NCBI GenBank assembly: GCA_023433225.1
Contig: JAEZDQ010000101.1
Coordinates: 1 to 20,055 of the forward strand
DNA length: 20,055 nt
From: Bacteroidota bacterium
Lineage (GTDB): Bacteria; Bacteroidota; Bacteroidia; Flavobacteriales; Weeksellaceae
Reading direction: 5' to 3'
The notes beneath the pieces are model-generated. The model was not told where the DNA came from. It did not search any database and saw only the letters and a list, made by a program, of their open reading frames with translations. Positions 14,477 through 20,055 of this stretch are shown here, piece after piece. Both the position numbers and the translations under genes were made by a program. Each line of letters begins with the position of its first letter. The stretch's first letter is position 1.

Positions 14477-15850
14477 ATGTTAGGTAATTTTCTTTTTAAC
14501 CGGATCGACAATTCTCAGATCACCGTTTTCCGCATCTTTTTCGGGCTGCTGATGGTGGCCGAATGTTGGGGAGCGATTGCGACGGGTTGGGTCAAGGAAA
14601 CTTTTGTGGAGCCATCCTTTACCTTTACTTTCATCGGTTTTGAATGGACGAATTTCCTGCTTGGGGACACCATGTATTATATTTTCGGTTTCCTCGGCCT
14701 GATGGGGTGGCTGATTGCTTTCGGGGCTTTTTATCGGGTGGCAACCCTGTTATTCGCATTGGGTTGGTCATTGGTTTATTTTATGCAAAAGGAACATTAT
14801 AACAACCATTATTACCTCGTGATGCTGATTGCCTGGTTCATGGTGTTCATTCCCGCGAACCGCTATAAGTCGGTAGACGTCTGGCTCTGGCCGAAAATCC
14901 GAACCAATTTCACCTATTACTGGGTGCGGCTGTTGTTCATCCTCCAATTGCTCATCCTTTATACCTTTGCGGCATTGGCCAAGCTTTATCCCGGCTGGAT
15001 GAACGGAGATTTTCTGATGGTTCGGTATTCGAGCTTGGGAGGTTGGGTTCATCAAAAGATTCAGTGGGAACCGCTGACGCATTTTGTACAATCCAGGGAG
15101 TTTGCACAGTTATTTTCTTGGTTGGGATTCGGTTTTGATTTATTGATCATTCCGTTATTATTGTGGAGAAGAACCCGGGTCATTGCATTTTTCTCGGCCT
15201 TGTTTTTCCATTTGTTCAATTCGGTAACCCTACACATCGGGATATTTCCTTATTTCGCCTTGGCGTTGGCGGTATTTTGTTTCCCACCGGAAACCATCCG
15301 GAAAATATTCTTTCCCAAGAAATCTTCTTTTTTACCGGGCTCTCAGGAATTCGGCTCGATTTTTAAAAACCAAAGCGCATTTGTATTTGTTTTTTGCCTT
15401 TATATTGCTTGGCAAATTTACCTGCCGTTGAGGCATTGGCAGATTCCGGGCGATGTGCTCTGGACCGAAGAAGGGCACCGGCTGTCTTGGCGGATGATGC
15501 TCAGAACCAAATCCGCGACTACCTTTTTTCATGTAGTGGACAAGTCAACCCAAAAAAAGGAAAGGGTCAACCTGAATGATTATATGACGCCGCTGCAACG
15601 AAACCGGGTGGCGGGAAAACCCGATATGATCTGGCAGTTTGCACAATACCTGAAAAAAGATTATGCCGGAAAAGGAAAAGAAATAGAAGTATATGTGAGT
15701 TCGAGGGTGTCTGTAAACGGCGGGCCTTATTTTGAATACATCGATTCCACTGCAGATCTGGCGGCCACCAAATGGAGCTATTTCGGGCACCAAGAATGGA
15801 TTTTACCTGAACCGGAAGATTATACCAAAATTGATAATGTGAATAACTAA
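14477..15850 (+). CDS. HTTM-domain / vitamin K-dependent gamma-carboxylase-like membrane protein
   Basis: A 457-residue integral membrane protein. The HTTM region covers about residues 1-300: an amphipathic entry (FNRIDNSQITVFRIFFGLL), then around seven hydrophobic helices. It includes the hallmark segments KEHYNNHYYLVMLIAWFMVF, a loop segment NRYKSVDVWL, AALAKLYPGWMNGD and FFHLFNSVTLHIGIFPYF. The remaining part (about 330-457) is a soluble domain with EGHRLSWRMMLRTKSATT and a beta-rich end (IEVYVSSRVSVNGGPYFEYID), as in full-length gamma-glutamyl carboxylase homologues. Family knowledge: animal GGCX carboxylates glutamates using reduced vitamin K; bacterial homologues are widespread and their substrates largely unknown. 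The start ATG at 14477 is set by the TAGCTTTG box. It stands as a single-gene unit, convergent with rplS; the shared gap holds the rplS terminator and a repeat relic. Confidence 0.88.
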   Translation: MLGNFLFNRIDNSQITVFRIFFGLLMVAECWGAIATGWVKETFVEPSFTFTFIGFEWTNFLLGDTMYYIFGFLGLMGWLIAFGAFYRVATLLFALGWSLVYFMQKEHYNNHYYLVMLIAWFMVFIPANRYKSVDVWLWPKIRTNFTYYWVRLLFILQLLILYTFAALAKLYPGWMNGDFLMVRYSSLGGWVHQKIQWEPLTHFVQSREFAQLFSWLGFGFDLLIIPLLLWRRTRVIAFFSALFFHLFNSVTLHIGIFPYFALALAVFCFPPETIRKIFFPKKSSFLPGSQEFGSIFKNQSAFVFVFCLYIAWQIYLPLRHWQIPGDVLWTEEGHRLSWRMMLRTKSATTFFHVVDKSTQKKERVNLNDYMTPLQRNRVAGKPDMIWQFAQYLKKDYAGKGKEIEVYVSSRVSVNGGPYFEYIDSTADLAATKWSYFGHQEWILPEPEDYTKIDNVNN

Positions 15851-15854
15851 AACT

Positions 15855-15919
15855 ATGTCATTCTGAGTGAATTAAAACGGAAAGAAGAATCTGTAAAAAT
15901 TCCGCCTACGTCGAAATGA
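15855..15919. repeat. Decayed interspersed repeat between HTTM gene and rplS
   Basis: ATGTCATTCTGAGTGAA at the left and CGTCGAAATGAGAA at the right end give imperfect inverted ends (TCATTCTGA against TCATTTCGA), with AGAAGAATCT inside. It resembles the element at 9156-9225 in ends and size. Confidence 0.45.
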
Positions 15920-15920
15920 G

Positions 15921-15956
15921 AAAATAAAAAACTCCCAAATCCAATTGATCCGGGAG
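15921..15956 (-). terminator. Intrinsic terminator of rplS
   Basis: Read on the minus strand, CTCCCGGATC (15956-15947) pairs with GATTTGGGAG (15941-15932) over 10 bp with two G-T pairs and a 5-nt loop. It is followed directly by TTTTTTATTTT. It begins 27 nt after the rplS stop. The plus-strand side has only CTTTG after the hairpin, so it is mainly for rplS. Confidence 0.88.
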
Positions 15957-15982
15957 CTTTGTTATCATTTAAAACTTAAATC

Positions 15983-16342
15983 TTAAGCTTCTTTGTGACG
16001 TGTTTCTTTGATACGTGCTTTTTTACCTCTTAAATCTCTGAAGTAGTAGATTCTTGCACGTCTTACTTTACCTTTTTTGTTCATTTCGATTTTCTGAATC
16101 GCAGGTAAGTTCACCGGGAAGATTCGCTCTACCCCTACTTCACCGCTCATTTTACGGATGGTAAAGGTCTCGGTTGCGCCCGTTCCTTTGCGTTGGATAA
16201 CCACGCCCTTGAAAAATTGGGTACGGGTTTTTCCGCCCTCAGAAATTTCCGAATAAACGGTAATGGTGTCTCCTGCTGCAAACTCAGGGAAATCTTTTTT
16301 TGCTACAAATTTTTCTTGTACGTATTTGACTAAACTTTCCAT
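15983..16342 (-). CDS. rplS: 50S ribosomal protein L19
   Basis: A 119-residue basic protein, close to the usual 115 or so. It contains the L19 blocks FAAGDTITVYSEISEGGKTR, FKGVVIQRKGTGATETFTIR, GVERIFPVNLPAIQKIEM and KVRRARIYYFRDLRGKKARI. It sits in the large subunit near the interface with the 30S subunit. ATG at 16342, stop TAA at 15983, followed by a clear intrinsic terminator. It has its own promoter (16411-16442), whose -33 element lies inside the 3' end of the upstream DUF2007 gene, so it can be expressed independently of that operon. The 60-nt leader could be regulatory; autogenous leader RNAs are known for ribosomal proteins, but I cannot assign a specific fold here. It is not in the usual rpsP-rimM-trmD-rplS order, as is common in Bacteroidota. 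Confidence 0.98.
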   Translation of the reverse strand: MESLVKYVQEKFVAKKDFPEFAAGDTITVYSEISEGGKTRTQFFKGVVIQRKGTGATETFTIRKMSGEVGVERIFPVNLPAIQKIEMNKKGKVRRARIYYFRDLRGKKARIKETRHKEA

Positions 16343-16410
16343 TTTTTGGAATTTAATGAATTAACACTGAAAACATTCACGGAACTCGTCAGAGGTTTTA
16401 CAATGGTGCG

Positions 16411-16442
16411 CAAAATTAAAAACAATTTCCTAATCCTGCAAA
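16411..16442 (-). promoter_or_regulatory. Promoter of rplS
   Basis: Minus-strand TTTG (16442-16439), a 20-bp spacer and TAATTTTG (16418-16411): a full match to the Bacteroidota consensus. It predicts a start near 16405 and a leader of about 60 nt before the ATG at 16342. It overlaps the stop of the DUF2007 gene. Confidence 0.7.
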
Positions 16443-16666
16443 GTATTTTTGTAAATATTTAATGCCTTCAGGTATTGGCTTTGTTCCACCTGAAGCCGAT
16501 AGCCTTCCAAAACGGTCGGGCCGAAGGAATAATTGACGTGGGTATCTATGATATGAGCCGTAATCCCTTCTTCCACCAATCGGTTTTTCACGACTTCCGC
16601 CGTCCAGAGATTGGAGAAAGTTTCCAAGGTTACGAATTTCAGGTTCCCGGGTTCTGTTTCCATCAT
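16430..16666 (-). CDS. DUF2007-domain small protein
   Basis: A 78-residue protein with the DUF2007 pattern: FVTLETFSNLWTAEVVKNRL, then GITAHIIDTHVNYSFGPTV, then YRLQVEQSQYLKALNI. Similar proteins are annotated as putative signal-transducing proteins of the PII-like/ferredoxin fold, and no biochemical role is established. Two ATGs in a row (16664-16666, 16661-16663) make either possible; the first is used. It begins 26 bp after the DUF6787-like gene, so it is probably co-transcribed with it. Its 3' end contains the rplS -33 element. Confidence 0.8.
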   Translation of the reverse strand: MMETEPGNLKFVTLETFSNLWTAEVVKNRLVEEGITAHIIDTHVNYSFGPTVLEGYRLQVEQSQYLKALNIYKNTLQD

Positions 16667-16692
16667 TACAATTTAGGAATTCTCGGTTTCCC

Positions 16693-16995
16693 CTACAAAT
16701 TTTTCTTCGGCACGAAACGGGAAAACATCTTCTTTTCAAACGCCCAGAAAAATTTGAATTGGCCGAATAAGGTTCCAATAATGATCAAAATGAGGTTGTA
16801 AATGGGAAAAATAATGATGAGCCGCACCAACGTAAACAACCACATCGGCATCATTTCATTGCTCAAACCCATCCACTCCGCAAATGGTTTTGAAACCCAG
16901 GCCGAAGCCGAACCGGTAATGGAAAATACGATTAATATTAAAATCAATTGAAAATTGCTTTCAATCTGCCAACGCTTTTTTAGTTTTTCAAACAC
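16693..16995 (-). CDS. Small two-TM membrane protein, DUF6787-like
   Basis: A 100-residue protein. It has a basic amphipathic start (FEKLKKRWQIESN), a membrane segment at about 17-36 (LILILIVFSITGSASAWVSK), a second at about 52-75 (LFTLVRLIIIFPIYNLILIIIG), and a basic aromatic tail (FGQFKFFWAFEKKMFSRF). It fits the DUF6787 group, which databases sometimes mislabel as diacylglyceryl transferase; it is far too short for Lgt and lacks its signature. GTG start at 16995, preceded by an A-rich stretch. It is upstream of DUF2007 and downstream of the phosphorylase gene, with an intercistronic hairpin at 17011-17055 between them. Function unknown. Confidence 0.7.
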   Translation of the reverse strand: MFEKLKKRWQIESNFQLILILIVFSITGSASAWVSKPFAEWMGLSNEMMPMWLFTLVRLIIIFPIYNLILIIIGTLFGQFKFFWAFEKKMFSRFVPKKNL

Positions 16996-17010
16996 TTCTT
17001 TTTTTATTTT

Positions 17011-17055
17011 GAATGTCGCATTTGAAATGAAGTTTCAATTCAAAATGCAACATTT
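17011..17055 (-). other. Intercistronic stem-loop between phosphorylase and DUF6787-like genes
   Basis: GCATTT-GAA (17018-17026) pairs with TTC-AAAATGC (17039-17048). It extends outward after one mismatch by AATGT/ACATT (17012-17016 with 17050-17054), giving about 14 bp with one bulge and one mismatch. No T-run follows on either strand. It may be an attenuator or an RNA-processing site inside the operon rather than a terminator. Confidence 0.5.
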
Positions 17056-17070
17056 ATAATTTATAATTAC

Positions 17071-17886
17071 TTAAACATTGCTTCCGATTAAACCTTTCAC
17101 CAGTTTTATTACGGTTGGCATGGCTTTGTTGGCCGCATTGAGCACATCTTCATGCGAAACGGGGAAAGCGATTTCCGGCCCGCCCAAATCGGTAATAACC
17201 GAAATACAAAATACGCGCATACCCATGTGTTTGGCGACAATTACTTCCGGAACGGTGCTCATTCCCACGCAATCCGCGCCCAAAATCCGAACCAACCCGT
17301 ATTCAGAAGGCGTTTCGAAAGTCGGGCCTTGTAAACCCATATAAATCCCTTCTTTGACTTCAATCCCGTTTTCCTTTCCGAAACCGATGACAAATTCACG
17401 CATTGGCTTGTCGTAAGCTTCGGACATATCCACAAACCTCGGCCCCAATTCATCCAAGTTTTTTCCGCGCAGCGGATGCTCCGGCATCATATTGATGTGG
17501 TCTTTGATCACCACCGCATCGCCTACTTCATAATTGGGGTTGACGCCGCCGCTCGCGTTGGAAAGCAAAAGTTTCTCGATTCCCAATTCTTTGAAAATCC
17601 GCATCGGGAAAGTGACTTCCTGCATGGAATAACCTTCGTAATAATGAAACCTTCCGGCCATCATCAATACCGTTTTGTTTTCGATTTCTCCCAAAATCAA
17701 CCTTCCTTTGTGGCCGGCCACCGTGGCTTGAGGGAAATGCGGGATGTCGCGGTAATCAATGACTACTTTGTCCTGTACTTCATCCTGCAATTTTCCCAAT
17801 CCCGACCCCAGAACAATCGCATATTCGGGTGTTTTATGCATCAAGGGTTTGATGTATTCAACGGCTTCTCTGATTTTTTCTAACAT
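17071..17886 (-). CDS. punA: Purine nucleoside phosphorylase, trimeric (type I) family
   Basis: A 271-residue cytosolic enzyme of purine salvage, which splits purine nucleosides with phosphate to base and ribose-1-phosphate. The expected residues are present: Ser28 (GSGLG) and His59 (VAGHKG) for phosphate, Arg79/His81 (AGRFHYYEGY), the loop SNASGGVN at 109-116, Glu191 (GPTFETPSE) for the base, Ser210 (MSTVPE) and His245 (VSHEDV) for the ribose. The position equivalent to human Asn243 is Asp233 (VITDLGG), which may broaden base choice to 6-aminopurines (see findings). The start ATG at 17886 lies 29 bp inside the lpxK gene, pointing to translational coupling. Type II (hexameric DeoD) is excluded by the motifs. 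The stop TAA at 17071 is followed by an intercistronic hairpin. Confidence 0.93.
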   Translation of the reverse strand: MLEKIREAVEYIKPLMHKTPEYAIVLGSGLGKLQDEVQDKVVIDYRDIPHFPQATVAGHKGRLILGEIENKTVLMMAGRFHYYEGYSMQEVTFPMRIFKELGIEKLLLSNASGGVNPNYEVGDAVVIKDHINMMPEHPLRGKNLDELGPRFVDMSEAYDKPMREFVIGFGKENGIEVKEGIYMGLQGPTFETPSEYGLVRILGADCVGMSTVPEVIVAKHMGMRVFCISVITDLGGPEIAFPVSHEDVLNAANKAMPTVIKLVKGLIGSNV

Positions 17887-18898
17887 AATTTAAAAGGGTT
17901 TCTTTGAATGAATTTTCGTCATTCAGTTCAATTTCAATGGGTAAATAAAATAAATTTTCAATCAAGGCTCTTTCGTCTTTCAACCGCATATAATCTTTTT
18001 CGGTGGTCAGGATGATTTTTTGGCCCTTTAATTTTTCAAATTCTTGGTCGATTTTCTGAACATCGGAAGCCGAAAAATTATGGTGGTCCGAAAACTCCAG
18101 ATGCCGAACCGATTTAAATTTTGACCGGACAAAATCCACCAATATTTTGGATTTGGCAATTCCCGTTACCAAAGCGACTTCGTAATTTTGCCATTCATCC
18201 GATTCCAAATTATACCGGTGGTGGATGACCGCGTTGGAATATACGATTTTCGAAAAGAATATTTTCTGATAATGCTTAGGTTTGATTTTCGCCAACAATT
18301 CATCCCTTTGTTTGACAGTGAACGTATCGGGGCATTTGGTAATGATGATGACATCGGCTCTTCTGGCGGCTGAGCGGGGTTCGCGTAAATTCCCGGCGGG
18401 CAATAGATAATCGGAACTATAAGGGTCGTTGAAGTCGGTCAGCAAAATGGAGAATCCCGGTTTGACCTGTCGGTGCTGGAATCCGTCGTCCATGATTACC
18501 ACTTCGGATTGGTAATTTTTAACCAAATGTCGGATGCCAAATACACGGTTGGCACAAACCGCCACCACTATTTTATTTTTGAAACGGTTGAAAAACTGCA
18601 AAGGTTCGTCACCTATATCATAAACACGGGAACTGTAATTGGCGATGACCAACCCTGAAGTTTTCCTGCCATAACCGCGGCTGAGCATGGCTACTTGGAA
18701 TTCGTCTTTCAAAACATCTGCAACCAATAGGACGTGCGGCGATTTCCCGGTTCCGCCTACCGATAAATTTCCCACGCAAATGACCGGAGTCTTGAATTTT
18801 TTGAACCTGAAAATACCGAATTCATAAAACAAATTCCTGAAAGTAACTCCAATCCAAAACAGTCCTGAAAAAGGAAGTAAAAGTTTTCGCCAGCTCAT
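17858..18898 (-). CDS. lpxK: Tetraacyldisaccharide 4'-kinase
   Basis: A 346-residue membrane-associated kinase of the Raetz lipid A pathway; it phosphorylates the 4' position of tetraacyldisaccharide-1-phosphate to make lipid IVA. The N-terminal hydrophobic helix (residues 5-24) anchors it to the inner membrane. Walker A is GNLSVGGTGKSP (43-54), the second signature is MLSRGYGRKT (71-80), and the Walker B-like site is MDDGFQHR (136-143). The segment LLPAGNLREP follows near 165. Length is typical. The ATG at 18898 is placed 17 nt from an exact TAAATTTG box (18915-18922). The 3' end overlaps the phosphorylase gene by 29 bp, so both are on one transcript. It shows that this organism makes lipid A and is Gram-negative. 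It is divergent from the DUF418 gene. Confidence 0.97.
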   Translation of the reverse strand: MSWRKLLLPFSGLFWIGVTFRNLFYEFGIFRFKKFKTPVICVGNLSVGGTGKSPHVLLVADVLKDEFQVAMLSRGYGRKTSGLVIANYSSRVYDIGDEPLQFFNRFKNKIVVAVCANRVFGIRHLVKNYQSEVVIMDDGFQHRQVKPGFSILLTDFNDPYSSDYLLPAGNLREPRSAARRADVIIITKCPDTFTVKQRDELLAKIKPKHYQKIFFSKIVYSNAVIHHRYNLESDEWQNYEVALVTGIAKSKILVDFVRSKFKSVRHLEFSDHHNFSASDVQKIDQEFEKLKGQKIILTTEKDYMRLKDERALIENLFYLPIEIELNDENSFKETLLNYVRKNQRSR

Positions 18899-18914
18899 AA
18901 TTTCAAACCAACTG

Positions 18915-18922
18915 CAAATTTA
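18915..18922 (-). promoter_or_regulatory. -7 element of the lpxK operon
   Basis: Minus-strand TAAATTTG is an exact TAnnTTTG box 16 nt before the ATG at 18898. No TTG stands at the ideal distance. It is separated by only 16 bp from the opposed box of the DUF418 gene, so the two promoters may compete for polymerase. Confidence 0.5.
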
Positions 18923-18938
18923 ATTACTTTCCTTTAGG

Positions 18939-18946
18939 TATATTTG
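18939..18946 (+). promoter_or_regulatory. -7 element of the DUF418 gene
   Basis: TATATTTG is an exact TAnnTTTG box, 25 nt before the TTG start at 18972. A weaker box TAATTTTA follows at 18956-18963. Confidence 0.45.
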
Positions 18947-18971
18947 TTCTTTCCATAATTTTATCAACCGT

Positions 18972-20055
18972 TTGGCGCAACCTCTATCCATTCCCAAAGA
19001 ACCTGTCTCTGCAACCAAACGCATTGCGGTCGTCGATTTTCTAAGGGGCGTTTGCCTGTTTGGCGTAGTGGTTTCCAATTTCATGGCTTTCCAAGAATCC
19101 GGCATAGAAAAATCCCCTATCGATCGGTTCTTACACGTTTCGGAAGAGATTTTTTTCGGCCCGGTTTGGATTTCCTTGAGTTTTTTGTTTGGTTTTGGAT
19201 TTTGGATTTTGATTCAAAAAAGCAAAAACAATTACCCGGTGTTCCTGAAAAGGATGTTTTGGTTGTTTTTAATCGGTATTTTGAATGCCTGTCTTTTTCA
19301 CATTGACATTCTGAGGGATTTTGCGGTGGTAGGCATTTTTTTAGGTATCACGCCCTATTTCAACAAAAAAACCTTATTGGTGTTCTGTGTTTTTTTAACT
19401 GTTTGCATTCCTATTTTAAGGGTATTTACTTCTGATGGCGGCTTCCAACGGTTTGAACTTTTAGATGAAATTTCCGGTTATTGGGGAAGTCCGGGTTTTT
19501 GGGACAATATTTATTACAATTTGAAATACATTTATATCGTCCAGATTCAAAATCCGGTGTATGCCGTTTCGGTTCATTTTGAAATGTTTTGTTTTTTCCT
19601 TTGGGGCGTTTTGGCAAGCCGTTACGGAATTTTCCAGTCAGAGCAAAAGTTTTGGAAAACCACCCAATTCACCTTGATTTTCTCACTCTGCGGGATTTTA
19701 TTGATTTGGATGATTTATTTTTTAATGCCAAACTTCGGGGGTCAAATCTCAAAAATATATTCCCTCAAAATCCTGATGGAAATCTTCTTTGCCTTGTTTA
19801 CACTGGCCATGGCAGCTTTGATTTATAGGTCGGGGTTTTTGAAGCAATGGTTTGGTTATATCGAAATTTACGGGCGGATGACCCTCACGAATTATTTGCT
19901 TCAAAGTGTATTTTCTTTTCTGATTTTTTCCGGTTCAGGCTTTGGGTTGGGACTGAACCAACCTTTGTGGGTGTATTTTATTTTGGCGGTTTCCGTTTAT
20001 CTATTTCAGGTTTTGATCAGTGCATTTTGGTCAAAAAGATTCTATTTAGGCCCTG
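18972..20055 (+). CDS. DUF418-domain membrane protein (YeiB-like), 3' end outside window
   Basis: The frame is open from 18924 to the window end and encodes a multi-spanning membrane protein; 361 residues are seen. There is no ATG near the N-terminus: TTG at 18972 is the only start between the upstream in-frame stop (18921-18923) and the conserved region. The start region reads AQPLSIPKEPVSATK, then RIAVVDFLRGVCLFGVVVSN (the DUF418/acyltransferase-3-like first helix with R-x-x-x-x-D-x-x-R-G). Near the end come the DUF418 hallmark GRMTLTNYLLQSVFSF, a glycine-rich loop GSGFGLGL, and SAFWSKRFYLGP, which normally precedes the terminal LEWLWR. So only about 15-25 residues are missing. Family knowledge: probable transport of unknown substrate. 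It is divergent from lpxK. Confidence 0.88.
   Translation, partial: MAQPLSIPKEPVSATKRIAVVDFLRGVCLFGVVVSNFMAFQESGIEKSPIDRFLHVSEEIFFGPVWISLSFLFGFGFWILIQKSKNNYPVFLKRMFWLFLIGILNACLFHIDILRDFAVVGIFLGITPYFNKKTLLVFCVFLTVCIPILRVFTSDGGFQRFELLDEISGYWGSPGFWDNIYYNLKYIYIVQIQNPVYAVSVHFEMFCFFLWGVLASRYGIFQSEQKFWKTTQFTLIFSLCGILLIWMIYFLMPNFGGQISKIYSLKILMEIFFALFTLAMAALIYRSGFLKQWFGYIEIYGRMTLTNYLLQSVFSFLIFSGSGFGLGLNQPLWVYFILAVSVYLFQVLISAFWSKRFYLGP

Overview
This window comes from a member of the Bacteroidota, most likely a flavobacterium. Signs of this are a T9SS C-terminal sorting tail on a secreted protein, Bacteroidota-type promoters (TTG/TTTG, about 19-20 bp, TAnnTTTG) rather than sigma70 boxes, almost no Shine-Dalgarno sequences, frequent GTG/TTG starts, an LpxK of this lineage, and a TPR-transmembrane-HTH regulator architecture typical of the phylum. 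No tRNA, rRNA, CRISPR array, complete insertion sequence or prophage is visible.

Layout. 1-312: the end of a 2-oxoglutarate/Fe(II) oxygenase. 321-370: a doubled palindrome. 423-5464 (minus): a T9SS-secreted Asp-box propeller protein, a TPR/HTH sensor-regulator and a YpdA-type FAD reductase. 5593-8471 (plus): an orphan OppA/DppA-type lipoprotein overlapping a type II NADH dehydrogenase by 4 nt. 8472-9404: a gene-free stretch of about 930 bp packed with REP-like hairpins and degenerate interspersed repeats. 9405-11246: divergent TerC and EamA membrane proteins. 11247-12140: a HigBA-type toxin-antitoxin cassette sandwiched between the real 3' end of the EamA gene and a second, diverged copy of that 3' end. 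12150-12830: an AT-rich orphan lipoprotein. 12898-14412 (minus): a secreted CAP protein and a metallo-beta-lactamase-fold hydrolase. 14477-15850 (plus): an HTTM/vitamin K-dependent gamma-carboxylase-like membrane protein. 15921-18898 (minus): rplS with terminator, DUF2007, a small DUF6787-like membrane protein, purine nucleoside phosphorylase and lpxK. 18972-20055 (plus): a DUF418 membrane protein with a TTG start, running off the right edge.

How the parts work together. Most of the window is housekeeping or envelope biology: lipid A synthesis (lpxK), translation (rplS), purine salvage, respiratory NADH oxidation, thiol redox and metal or drug transport. The accessory signals are the repeat-rich gap at 8.5-9.4 kb and the AT-rich island at about 11.25-12.85 kb. 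The most informative observation is the duplicated EamA tail: its two copies differ mostly by synonymous changes, which suggests the toxin-antitoxin cassette arrived with (or displaced) the 3' end of a homologous gene from a diverged relative. A second point is that the phosphorylase has Asp where the human enzyme has the base-specificity residue Asn243. No clearly new multi-gene system was found.
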